Program-made: the position numbers and the translations under genes
The notes under the pieces: generated by a model
What the model was told of the DNA's origin: nothing
The model's input: the letters and a program-made list of their open reading frames with translations, nothing else
Databases searched by the model: none
Part shown: positions 58,034-64,000 of the stretch, in pieces
How positions within the stretch are numbered: position 1 is the first letter of the stretch
Layout: each line of letters opens with the position of its first letter
Assembly (NCBI RefSeq): GCF_000374845.1
Contig: NZ_KB895414.1
Coordinates: forward strand, 434,001 to 498,000
From: Paenibacillus terrigena DSM 21567
Lineage (GTDB): Bacteria; Bacillota; Bacilli; Paenibacillales; Paenibacillaceae
Direction: 5' to 3'
Length of the DNA stretch: 64,000 bases

Positions 58034-59641
58034 TTATTGGTTTCCATTTGCGTTGTATTTATTTTTGTCACCGATTTTGACTTTTAGATCCATCGCTTTC
58101 CCATTCCGAACGATATTGAACGTCACTTCATCGCCGACTTTCTTCTTCTGGATCGCTTCGATCAACACGTCATTCGTCGCATATTTCGTTCCGTCGATCC
58201 CTGTTATAATGTCGTACGCACGAAGGTCAGCATCATAAGCTGGTGTACGGTAGTATACTTGCGTAACTATCGATCCTTCGACTTTGTCCGTATTCAACTG
58301 CTTCGCAATATCATCCGTCATCGTCGCAAGCGTTGCACCAATGAACGGCACAGGCACTTGTGGAATTTCCTTATTCGCTTTTAGGTTCGACAAGTTCTCC
58401 AGAATGGTCTTCGCTGGAATAGCAAACCCGATCCCTTGGGAGTCCGCGCTTACCGCCACGTTCATCCCGATCACTTCACCGTTCATATTGAGCAATGGAC
58501 CACCAGAGTTACCTGGGTTGATCGACGCATCGGTTTGAATCAAATGTTTGTATTCACGCGTCTTCCCTGCTTCTTGATCCGGAATGCTAATGGAGCGCTC
58601 TTTCGCACTTAACACCCCAGCCGTAACCGTATGGTCGAAGCCGTTCGGGTTACCAATCGCCACAAGCCAGTCACCGGATTGGGTTTGATCCGAGTTACCG
58701 ATGTTAATCGTCGGGAAGTCCGTTCCTTCAATTTTGAGAACGGCGAGGTCTAAGTCAAAGCTTGAGCCGAGTACTGTTGCAACATACGGCTTATCATGCC
58801 CTTCCAAGACGACCTTGACTTGATCAGCTCCTGCAACAACGTGTTGGTTCGTTAAGATGTAGCCGGATTTGTCGAAAATAAACCCTGAACCTAACCCATT
58901 CTCAATTAACTGGTCACTGTTGCTGTTCTGACGTTGTTGATTGGACCCGCCGCTGCCATCACCGAAGAATTGACGGAAGAACGGATCATCCATAAATGAA
59001 TTGGAACTGCTTTGTCGTTTACTTTGCTTCACATACGTCTCGATTTTCACAACCGCAGGACTTGCATTCTTCACAATGCTTGTAATATCTCCTGGGCGAT
59101 CGAGCTGCGGTGTATTCACATTCGCGCTTGTCGTTACGGCATTCCCACTGGATGAGCCTGCACCTTCAGAAGCGTTCGTACTTCCTGTGAACAAGTTATA
59201 CCGGTCAGATACGAACATTAAGGAACTAATGACGAGCATCCCTGCTAAGAAGGAGATGAACACCGTCTTGAACGATGATTTCGGACGGGCTTGATTCACT
59301 TGCCAGTTCCCGCCGACGGTACCATTTCCGCTTCCGCCGTTACTGTAGTTCGCGAAATCCACGTTGCCCGCCTTCAATTCCATCCCTTGCGAAGTATAGT
59401 AGGAACGCGTCGGCGCCGCTTTGATTGGATCTGGAGGTGTTACTTCTACTTCAGAAGCCGTTCCACTGCCGACCGTTGTGGAATCATTTCCCGTTACATC
59501 GTTTGGTACCGATTTGAAAGGTCCATAAGAATAGTAATACGAAGATGACTGCTCTTGCTTGTCTTGATTTTCATTAGGCTCATTATTGTTATGCTCTTCG
59601 AATAATTGTTCATTATCATTGCGTTTATTTTCTTCACTCAT
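58034..59641 (-). CDS. htrA: HtrA-type membrane-anchored serine protease with PDZ domain
   Basis: The 535-residue protein has a disordered acidic N-terminus, one membrane segment (FKTVFISFLAGMLVISSLMFV) and a trypsin-like domain with catalytic His (ILTNQHVV), Asp (FDLDLAVLKI) and Ser (NPGNSGGPLL). One C-terminal PDZ domain follows (TPAYDADLRAYDIITGIDG). It faces the outside and degrades or refolds damaged exported proteins. Length is slightly above Bacillus HtrA (449) because of a longer N-terminus. ATG 59641 follows ATGGAGG. Confidence 0.93.
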   Translation of the reverse strand: MSEENKRNDNEQLFEEHNNNEPNENQDKQEQSSSYYYSYGPFKSVPNDVTGNDSTTVGSGTASEVEVTPPDPIKAAPTRSYYTSQGMELKAGNVDFANYSNGGSGNGTVGGNWQVNQARPKSSFKTVFISFLAGMLVISSLMFVSDRYNLFTGSTNASEGAGSSSGNAVTTSANVNTPQLDRPGDITSIVKNASPAVVKIETYVKQSKRQSSSNSFMDDPFFRQFFGDGSGGSNQQRQNSNSDQLIENGLGSGFIFDKSGYILTNQHVVAGADQVKVVLEGHDKPYVATVLGSSFDLDLAVLKIEGTDFPTINIGNSDQTQSGDWLVAIGNPNGFDHTVTAGVLSAKERSISIPDQEAGKTREYKHLIQTDASINPGNSGGPLLNMNGEVIGMNVAVSADSQGIGFAIPAKTILENLSNLKANKEIPQVPVPFIGATLATMTDDIAKQLNTDKVEGSIVTQVYYRTPAYDADLRAYDIITGIDGTKYATNDVLIEAIQKKKVGDEVTFNIVRNGKAMDLKVKIGDKNKYNANGNQ

Positions 59642-59696
59642 TCGAATGACCTCCATTACTATATTAGCTGCTCTGTATAGTCATTATCATGAACGA

Positions 59697-59729
59697 TGAA
59701 CCTTAAACCAACCTTAAAAACAATTTAAA
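59697..59729 (-). promoter_or_regulatory. Three 11-bp direct repeats upstream of htrA
   Basis: On the minus strand TTTAAATTGTT, TTTAAGGTTGG and TTTAAGGTTCA follow one another without gap. An 11-bp period is typical of OmpR/PhoB-family binding sites. A TATACA -10-like sequence lies about 20 bases downstream. Confidence 0.65.
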
Positions 59730-59756
59730 CGAAAATAAAACCTAGGCGATAGCCTT

Positions 59757-60410
59757 TTAGGCGCTTACCCACCCTTTACGATGCGCATATATAGCCAACT
59801 GCGTCCGGTCATCCATTTCACATTTCATCAGTAAATTGCTCACATGAGATTTCACCGTTTTAATGCTGATATGCAGCTCTTCGGAGATATCTTTGTTCGT
59901 CTTGCCCTCAGCAATTAGCAGGAGCACTTCCTTCTCTCGCTCGGTGAGACCATCCGATTCTACTTGTGTAGTACGCTGCCGAATCCCTCGGGTTAAGGCT
60001 TGGGAGACATCTCCGGTCATGACAGGCATGCCACGGAATGCGCCTTGCAGCGCATAGATCAATTCATCGGCAGAGACTGTCTTCAGAACGTAACTGACCG
60101 CGCCCGCTTCTACTGCCTCTACCACTTGCCGATCTTCTAGAAAGCTTGTAAGGATAATGATCTTCATCGCAGGAAATTCACGCATAATCTCTCGCGTCGC
60201 TTCAACGCCATTCATTTCTGGCATCATCAGATCCATTAATATAACATCAGGCATGCCTTCAGCAAATCCTTGCTTCAATGCTGCAATCGCTTCGAGCCCA
60301 TTGCTAGCTTCCCCAATGACGTTGAACTTCGGCTCAATCATCAAATACGTGCGTAATCCCATACGTACCATTTCATGATCGTCAACGATCAATACTTTAA
60401 TCTGTTCCAT
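59757..60410 (-). CDS. liaR: LiaR-type response regulator (NarL family)
   Basis: The 217-residue protein has a receiver (IKVLIVDDHEMVRMGLRTYL; phospho-Asp in DVILMDLMMPEMNG; LTSF; LKTVS) and a LuxR-type HTH (LTEREKEVLLLIAEGKTNKDISEELHISIKTVKSHVSNLL). ATG 60410 lies 10 bases after GAGGAG, inside the 3' end of liaS, and overlaps that gene by 14 bases. It is third in liaF-liaS-liaR, the cell-envelope stress system. Confidence 0.93.
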   Translation of the reverse strand: MEQIKVLIVDDHEMVRMGLRTYLMIEPKFNVIGEASNGLEAIAALKQGFAEGMPDVILMDLMMPEMNGVEATREIMREFPAMKIIILTSFLEDRQVVEAVEAGAVSYVLKTVSADELIYALQGAFRGMPVMTGDVSQALTRGIRQRTTQVESDGLTEREKEVLLLIAEGKTNKDISEELHISIKTVKSHVSNLLMKCEMDDRTQLAIYAHRKGWVSA

Positions 60411-61440
60411 CGATCTTCGTCTCCTCTTCGAATCTCGGCATGTATACACGAATGGTCGTCCCAACACCTGGTGTACTCATAATATCCACCTGTCCGCCCA
60501 GCTTCTCTGCACGTTCTTGCATCGTATGCAGCCCGTAGGATCCAGGCTTCAACATCTGCTTATTAAATCCACGGCCGTCGTCATTGATAGATAGAATATA
60601 TTGACTCTCCCGTTCTGTCAGCTTCAGGGTGACTCGCTGTGCCGAGGCGTGCTTCACAATATTTGCTACTGCTTCTTGGATAATCAAGAACATCTGATGT
60701 TCCTTCGCCTCCGAGATTGGTTCATGCAGGTCCAGCTCTTTGGTCCCTTGCAGTCCATTATGTCGGCAATAATCAGGAAACCATGCATCCAGCGCTTCCA
60801 CCAGTGATTTTCCTTCCAATTCAATAGGCCTTAACTGTGCGATGAGTCCTCGCATCTGCTTCTGCGCCAGATAAGACATTTGGATTAACTGATCCATGAC
60901 AAGCTTCGCACGTTCCATATCCACTTCCATCACCTTCGGGAGGGATGAAGCTGACATATGAATGGCGAATAAATGTTGACTAACCGAATCATGCAGGTCA
61001 CGAGCCAACCGCTTCCGCTCTTCGGCTACGGCAGACTCTGTCGTCATCTCCAGCTGCACCACTTGCTGCTCCCCTAATTTCTGCAGTAATTTCATCTTCT
61101 TCTCTACGCTATCTACCATCGTATTGAATTCATAGTACAGACGTGCAAAAGAGGGGTCCTCTGTCCGCCGAATTCGAACGGATAAATTCCCCCTTGAGAC
61201 TTGAAGCATGCTGTCATGAATGGCATCAATACGACGCTGCATCCGCTGTGCTACGGCATAACCGACGATCGTGCATACGATAATGATAAGCAACAGATAC
61301 CCTACCCATAATCGGAAATCCGTTAACAGCCCCTGATATCGAAAGATACCGAGCAGCACAGCGACGATGCTAAATGCACTGGAGAGTGCGAAGTAAATCA
61401 ATAATCCCCATTTTGAATTCTGCAATATGCGCGTCATCAT
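60397..61440 (-). CDS. liaS: LiaS-type sensor histidine kinase
   Basis: The 347-residue intramembrane-sensing kinase has two membrane segments with a very short outside loop (residues 10-60), HAMP, HisKA_3 (LARDLHDSVSQHLFAIHM, phospho-His) and HATPase (IIQEAVANIVKHA, DDGRGF, GLHTMQERAEKLGG). LiaS responds to lipid II-cycle antibiotics under inhibition by LiaF. Starts at the ATG pair 61440/61437, directly after liaF. Confidence 0.93.
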   Translation of the reverse strand: MMTRILQNSKWGLLIYFALSSAFSIVAVLLGIFRYQGLLTDFRLWVGYLLLIIIVCTIVGYAVAQRMQRRIDAIHDSMLQVSRGNLSVRIRRTEDPSFARLYYEFNTMVDSVEKKMKLLQKLGEQQVVQLEMTTESAVAEERKRLARDLHDSVSQHLFAIHMSASSLPKVMEVDMERAKLVMDQLIQMSYLAQKQMRGLIAQLRPIELEGKSLVEALDAWFPDYCRHNGLQGTKELDLHEPISEAKEHQMFLIIQEAVANIVKHASAQRVTLKLTERESQYILSINDDGRGFNKQMLKPGSYGLHTMQERAEKLGGQVDIMSTPGVGTTIRVYMPRFEEETKIDGTD

Positions 61441-61443
61441 GCT

Positions 61444-62310
61444 TTAACCTACTTTATTCACTTTTACATCACCGATAAATGTGCTGACGATGATGCGTAC
61501 TTTTTTACTTGCTTCATTGTAGTACGGTGTTTCTTGACGGATATTCTTCATGAACCCGCTCTCGAAATGATCCAGCAGCTTTACATCTCCAGCTAGTGCA
61601 CTGCAAGAGACTGCAACACCAACCTCAATATCATTCGGCACATAGACCTTAACGTCGCCAATGAAGGAGGAGATATTAATTTTCGTCTCCCCATATGGAA
61701 TGTGTGCTTTCGTCAAATCAAGGACGGTGTCTCCAATGAAATGCGAGATATTCATCGGTTTCAATTCCCAGAAATCTGACCCCATATGGATATCCCCGAT
61801 AAACCCGGACTTATTGACGGTACTCTCTTTCCAACCAAATTCGTAATCATCCTTCCAGGTTGATTTCGGTGCTTCAGTCCCTGGAGGAGGTGGCGGTGGC
61901 GGAGTCATCCCATAGGGCTCGGGCGGGATATGAAAATGCGGGTCATGTTTCTTATACGAACGTCGCGGTTTGAGAATAACGTACAGACCAATCAGAATAA
62001 GCATAAGCGGCACCAAATAACGGAAAAATTCCCCAGTTGATAGGTGTAGAACATCCAAATTACGTGCGAGGAAGAATCCACCGATGACGATCAAAATAAC
62101 ATTCCCGAACGAAATCGAACGCCCATATTCATGGTTTTTGTACGAAACTACATTCTTCAATCCTGCCAAAATCAGAATCACAGGCCAATACGTTCGGATC
62201 ACATAACCAATATCCACGTGAACATAACCCATTTGATTCAATAAGAACACGACACCGATTCCGACAAGGATAAGCCCTCCGAACAATCGAGACCCAAATC
62301 CTGAATGCAT
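61444..62310 (-). CDS. liaF: LiaF-type membrane regulator
   Basis: The 288-residue protein has four N-terminal membrane segments, a proline-rich linker (GMTPPPPPPPG) and a C-terminal beta-helix-like domain with repeated FIGD motifs (SGFIGDIHMG, SHFIGDTVL, SSFIGDVKVYVP, STFIGDVKV). LiaF inhibits LiaS until envelope stress. ATG 62310 follows GTGGAGG. liaI and liaH are not adjacent, so the targets of the system lie elsewhere. Confidence 0.92.
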   Translation of the reverse strand: MHSGFGSRLFGGLILVGIGVVFLLNQMGYVHVDIGYVIRTYWPVILILAGLKNVVSYKNHEYGRSISFGNVILIVIGGFFLARNLDVLHLSTGEFFRYLVPLMLILIGLYVILKPRRSYKKHDPHFHIPPEPYGMTPPPPPPPGTEAPKSTWKDDYEFGWKESTVNKSGFIGDIHMGSDFWELKPMNISHFIGDTVLDLTKAHIPYGETKINISSFIGDVKVYVPNDIEVGVAVSCSALAGDVKLLDHFESGFMKNIRQETPYYNEASKKVRIIVSTFIGDVKVNKVG

Positions 62311-62342
62311 AAACAACGCCTCCACTAACGATCTTCTTCTTC

Positions 62343-62370
62343 AATATAATCTTAGTGTACAGGATGTCAA
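62343..62370 (-). promoter_or_regulatory. liaFSR sigma-A promoter
   Basis: Minus strand TTGACA (62365-62370), 16 bases, TATATT (62343-62348), about 33 bases before liaF. Confidence 0.65.
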
Positions 62371-62460
62371 TTGCAATGAACAGCGTCGGCGGGTTGAAAT
62401 TCATATCGGTCTCGAGACGGAGTCCGCTTCCACAAAAAGTTAAAATCAGGCATCAAATAG

Positions 62461-62488
62461 AAAAAGAGGACGCTTATGCGCCCTCTTT
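62461..62488 (-). terminator. Terminator after the gamma-SASP gene
   Basis: AAAGAGGGCGC, loop ATAA, GCGTCCTCTTTTT on the minus strand. Confidence 0.8.
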
Positions 62489-62501
62489 GGATCCATCCGT
62501 C

Positions 62502-62759
62502 TTATAGGTCGTCTGCATCCGCGTTTGCTTGAGAAGATTGACGATTCGCACGAGCTGCTGCATTAGCAGCTGCTGCGCTAGAATCGTTTGCTGCTTCGCT
62601 TGCGAATTCCGTATCGAAATTAGCTTTGTTCGCGCGTGCAGCTGCGTTAGCAGCGCTTGCGGAGCTAGCATTATTCGCCACGCCAGCTGTTTCACTCGCG
62701 AATTCTGCATTGAACTTTTGGTTGCCACTCATATTGTTGCGGTTGTTGTTCTTAGCCAT
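62502..62759 (-). CDS. Gamma-type small acid-soluble spore protein (SspE-like)
   Basis: The 85-residue Asn/Ala/Ser-rich protein contains two repeats, each with the GPR protease cleavage motif: FNAEFASETAGVANN and FDTEFASEAANDSS. Gamma SASPs store amino acids in the spore core for use at germination and do not bind DNA. TTGGAGGTGAG precedes ATG 62759. The overlapping frame 62474-62728 is a shadow. A sigma-G promoter lies in the end of the upstream gene. Confidence 0.88.
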   Translation of the reverse strand: MAKNNNRNNMSGNQKFNAEFASETAGVANNASSASAANAAARANKANFDTEFASEAANDSSAAAANAAARANRQSSQANADADDL

Positions 62760-62779
62760 GTTTGCTCACCTCCAAGAAG

Positions 62780-62809
62780 TATTATGCGACTTCCTTCGGG
62801 ATCTTATGC
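62780..62809 (-). promoter_or_regulatory. Sigma-G promoter of the gamma-SASP gene
   Basis: Minus strand GCATA (62805-62809), 18 bases, CATAATA (62780-62786). Both boxes match the forespore sigma-G consensus (GHATR, N18, CATNHTA) fully. The -10 box covers the stop codon of the 3D-domain gene. Confidence 0.7.
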
Positions 62810-63339
62810 ACAATAACCGCCTCATTCAATTCATGGATCAACTTCTCCGTAACCTTGCCCTCACCACGCTTAATGATGTGGACCTTTAAGGTTTTTTTGC
62901 CCCACTCTTTGTAGACTTGTTTTGTGGTTTTATAATACAGGTCGATTTTGTTGCCTTTAATTGCTGATCCGGTATCTGCGACAATGCCATAGCCATAGCC
63001 CGGAATGAACAACACCGTTCCGATCGGCAGCAAGCGTGGGTCTGCGGCAATCGTTGATATTTTATGCTTATCGCGTCTGACCTTCACGCCGGAATACGTA
63101 ATCCCGTATTGCGGATGGCCAGGTCGTTTGCCTGTCGATTCAACTCCTGCTGTATAGCCTGTTGCGACCACACTAAGTGTTTCTAGAATATCTTTAGGTT
63201 CTGGCGCAATGACTTCTTTAGCAGGTTTCTCCTGCGCTAGCGCCTGAAATGATAACGTTGGGAACAACAAACTCATAGCGAATACAATTACAATCATCCA
63301 ACCATATTTGGGCCATGTTCTGCGTATGCCTCGAAGCAT
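62782..63339 (-). CDS. 3D-domain protein (YuiC/YocH-like, possible lytic transglycosylase)
   Basis: The 185-residue protein has an N-terminal signal or membrane segment ([25 protein letters not shown]) and a 3D domain: [51 protein letters not shown], with the conserved aspartates. This double-psi barrel is related to MltA and acts on peptidoglycan. ATG 63339 follows AAGGGGGAG; the frame is open for 41 more codons without support. The C-terminal tail [22 protein letters not shown] is extra. Confidence 0.85.
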   Translation of the reverse strand: MLRGIRRTWPKYGWMIVIVFAMSLLFPTLSFQALAQEKPAKEVIAPEPKDILETLSVVATGYTAGVESTGKRPGHPQYGITYSGVKVRRDKHKISTIAADPRLLPIGTVLFIPGYGYGIVADTGSAIKGNKIDLYYKTTKQVYKEWGKKTLKVHIIKRGEGKVTEKLIHELNEAVIVHKIPKEVA

Positions 63340-63406
63340 AATGGATATCTCCCCCTTATCACGAAAGGCTTTCCAGAGGTCCAACATTTTATGCATCGAT
63401 ATCCCC

Positions 63407-63454
63407 AAAAAAAAGAACACACCTAAGCAGCTTAGGCCGACGAAGGTGTGTTCT
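63407..63454 (-). terminator. Terminator after the cohesin/dockerin gene
   Basis: AGAACACACCT pairs with AGGTGTGTTCT, with an inner CCTAAG/CTTAGG stem; eight T on the minus strand. Confidence 0.85.
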
Positions 63455-63462
63455 CCATTCAT

Positions 63463-64000
63463 TTACTTCAATATTTGGTTGGCAATCCAAGCAAGGTCAT
63501 GAATATCAATGACATTGTTATGGTCGATATCACCCATTGCAATTTGACTCCAATTTGGACTTGCCGACGTCTCTCCATAATGCGCTGCAATGATCGCCAG
63601 ATCCCCAATGGAGTATTTGCCGTCATGGTTCATGTCGCCAGGCGGTGTACCAGGATCAATCGGCGTGATTTGTACTTCTTGGGAGGAAGCAGCAGCCCTC
63701 GATTCTACACCTTCTCCATCGGCAACAGTCGTCTGAAGGGCTGTGATCTGTGCCGTTTTCGCAACACTTGTATTCTTCGCGCGGAAGGTCAATTCAATAA
63801 TCAACTGTGTTCCTGTAATGCCGTTGCCTTCCCCTTCACTTGCCACAATGAGACGCAGTTTTCCCGTATTATCTACCTTTTTCTCGACGATGCTAACCCG
63901 GTCTTTCATAGGAATCGCAGCGACGAATTCCAAGGCTGTGGGATCATAATGAATTGCAATATCTTGCGCATAGACGCTGTTGGTCACATTCTTCAATCCA
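63463..64000 (-). CDS. Secreted protein with C-terminal cohesin and dockerin-like domains (5' part outside window)
   Basis: The open frame enters from the right edge (codon boundary at 63999). It shows a cohesin-type beta sandwich (VYAQDIAIHYDPTALEFVAA ... LIIELTFRAKN) and then a type I dockerin-like pair of calcium loops (GDMNHDGKYSIGDLAIIAAHYG and GDIDHNNVIDIHDLAWIANQIL). In Paenibacillus this pair usually ends large secreted polysaccharide-degrading or wall-bound enzymes. The catalytic part is not visible. TTG 63996 is probably not the true start, since the sequence reads through it as part of the domain. Confidence 0.85.
   Translation of the reverse strand, partial: GLKNVTNSVYAQDIAIHYDPTALEFVAAIPMKDRVSIVEKKVDNTGKLRLIVASEGEGNGITGTQLIIELTFRAKNTSVAKTAQITALQTTVADGEGVESRAAASSQEVQITPIDPGTPPGDMNHDGKYSIGDLAIIAAHYGETSASPNWSQIAMGDIDHNNVIDIHDLAWIANQILK

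Noticed and set aside
62474-62728. 84-codon frame overlapping the gamma-SASP gene
   Set aside because: Out-of-frame shadow; the other frame carries the SASP repeats and the ribosome site.

Overview
The window is chromosomal DNA of an endospore-forming Gram-positive bacterium, most likely Paenibacillus or a close relative. Pointers are the sufCDSUB operon order, spore genes (yhbH, spoVR, prkA, a gamma-type SASP), LiaFSR, globin-coupled sensor, AbrB-type and Rrf2 regulators, strong AGGAGG ribosome sites with ATG, GTG or TTG starts, and U-tailed terminators after most genes. It is not a prophage or plasmid window. Most genes are housekeeping or regulatory.

Layout: 1-1288 5'-nucleotidase yunD (cut by the window edge); 1837-2889 HD-GYP c-di-GMP phosphodiesterase; 3120-8304 sufCDSUB (minus strand) with a promoter carrying a PerR/Fur-like box; 8492-11561 DUF1802 gene and the methionine-salvage pair mtnK-mtnA; 11636-14489 yunC, a small unknown gene, a PAS-GGDEF-EAL protein and a DUF423 membrane protein.

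The most striking feature is at 14716-23738. The sporulation gene yhbH is split. Its 5' part (221 codons) ends at about 15378 and its 3' part resumes at 23238, 7,859 bp further on. Between them lies an element encoding a large serine recombinase (19543-21084), a small ORF overlapping the recombinase start, and about ten cargo genes, none phage-like. The inner ends carry a 15-bp inverted repeat, and a shared TCC at the two junctions lets precise excision rebuild an uninterrupted 387-codon yhbH. A sigma-E-like promoter precedes the recombinase and another precedes yhbH. The arrangement is that of a skin-type, sporulation-controlled gene rearrangement, here in yhbH. spoVR overlaps the end of yhbH by 4 bp, so excision would also reconnect spoVR to the yhbH promoter. 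The partner gene prkA lies at 38941-40836.

25319-28569 holds two sensor kinases facing each other; 28728-38333 holds a PhyH dioxygenase/AraC pair, an Rrf2 regulator, a PP2C-like protein, a globin sensor, a MarR-MFS-GNAT operon, a MATE pump and a methyltransferase; 38456-38840 is a 51-bp tandem repeat; 41052-48241 holds a DUF2161 nuclease-like protein, an aminotransferase, a NAGPA-domain pair, AbrB, TrmL, an OmpR-type regulator and RsgA; 48335-52426 serC, glnA (GlnR-type box) and aroF; 52692-54251 an ArsR/MFS pair with matching operators; 54297-55756 DUF2062 and ispH; 55815-59641 a two-component system next to an HtrA protease with three 11-bp direct repeats upstream; 59757-62310 LiaFSR; 62502-64000 gamma-SASP, a 3D-domain protein and the C-terminus of a cohesin/dockerin protein.

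Two copies of an intergenic hairpin element (2938-3003 and 49457-49517) share exact 15-nt and 12-nt flanks. All functional calls rest on reading the sequence and recalled family motifs; no searches were run.
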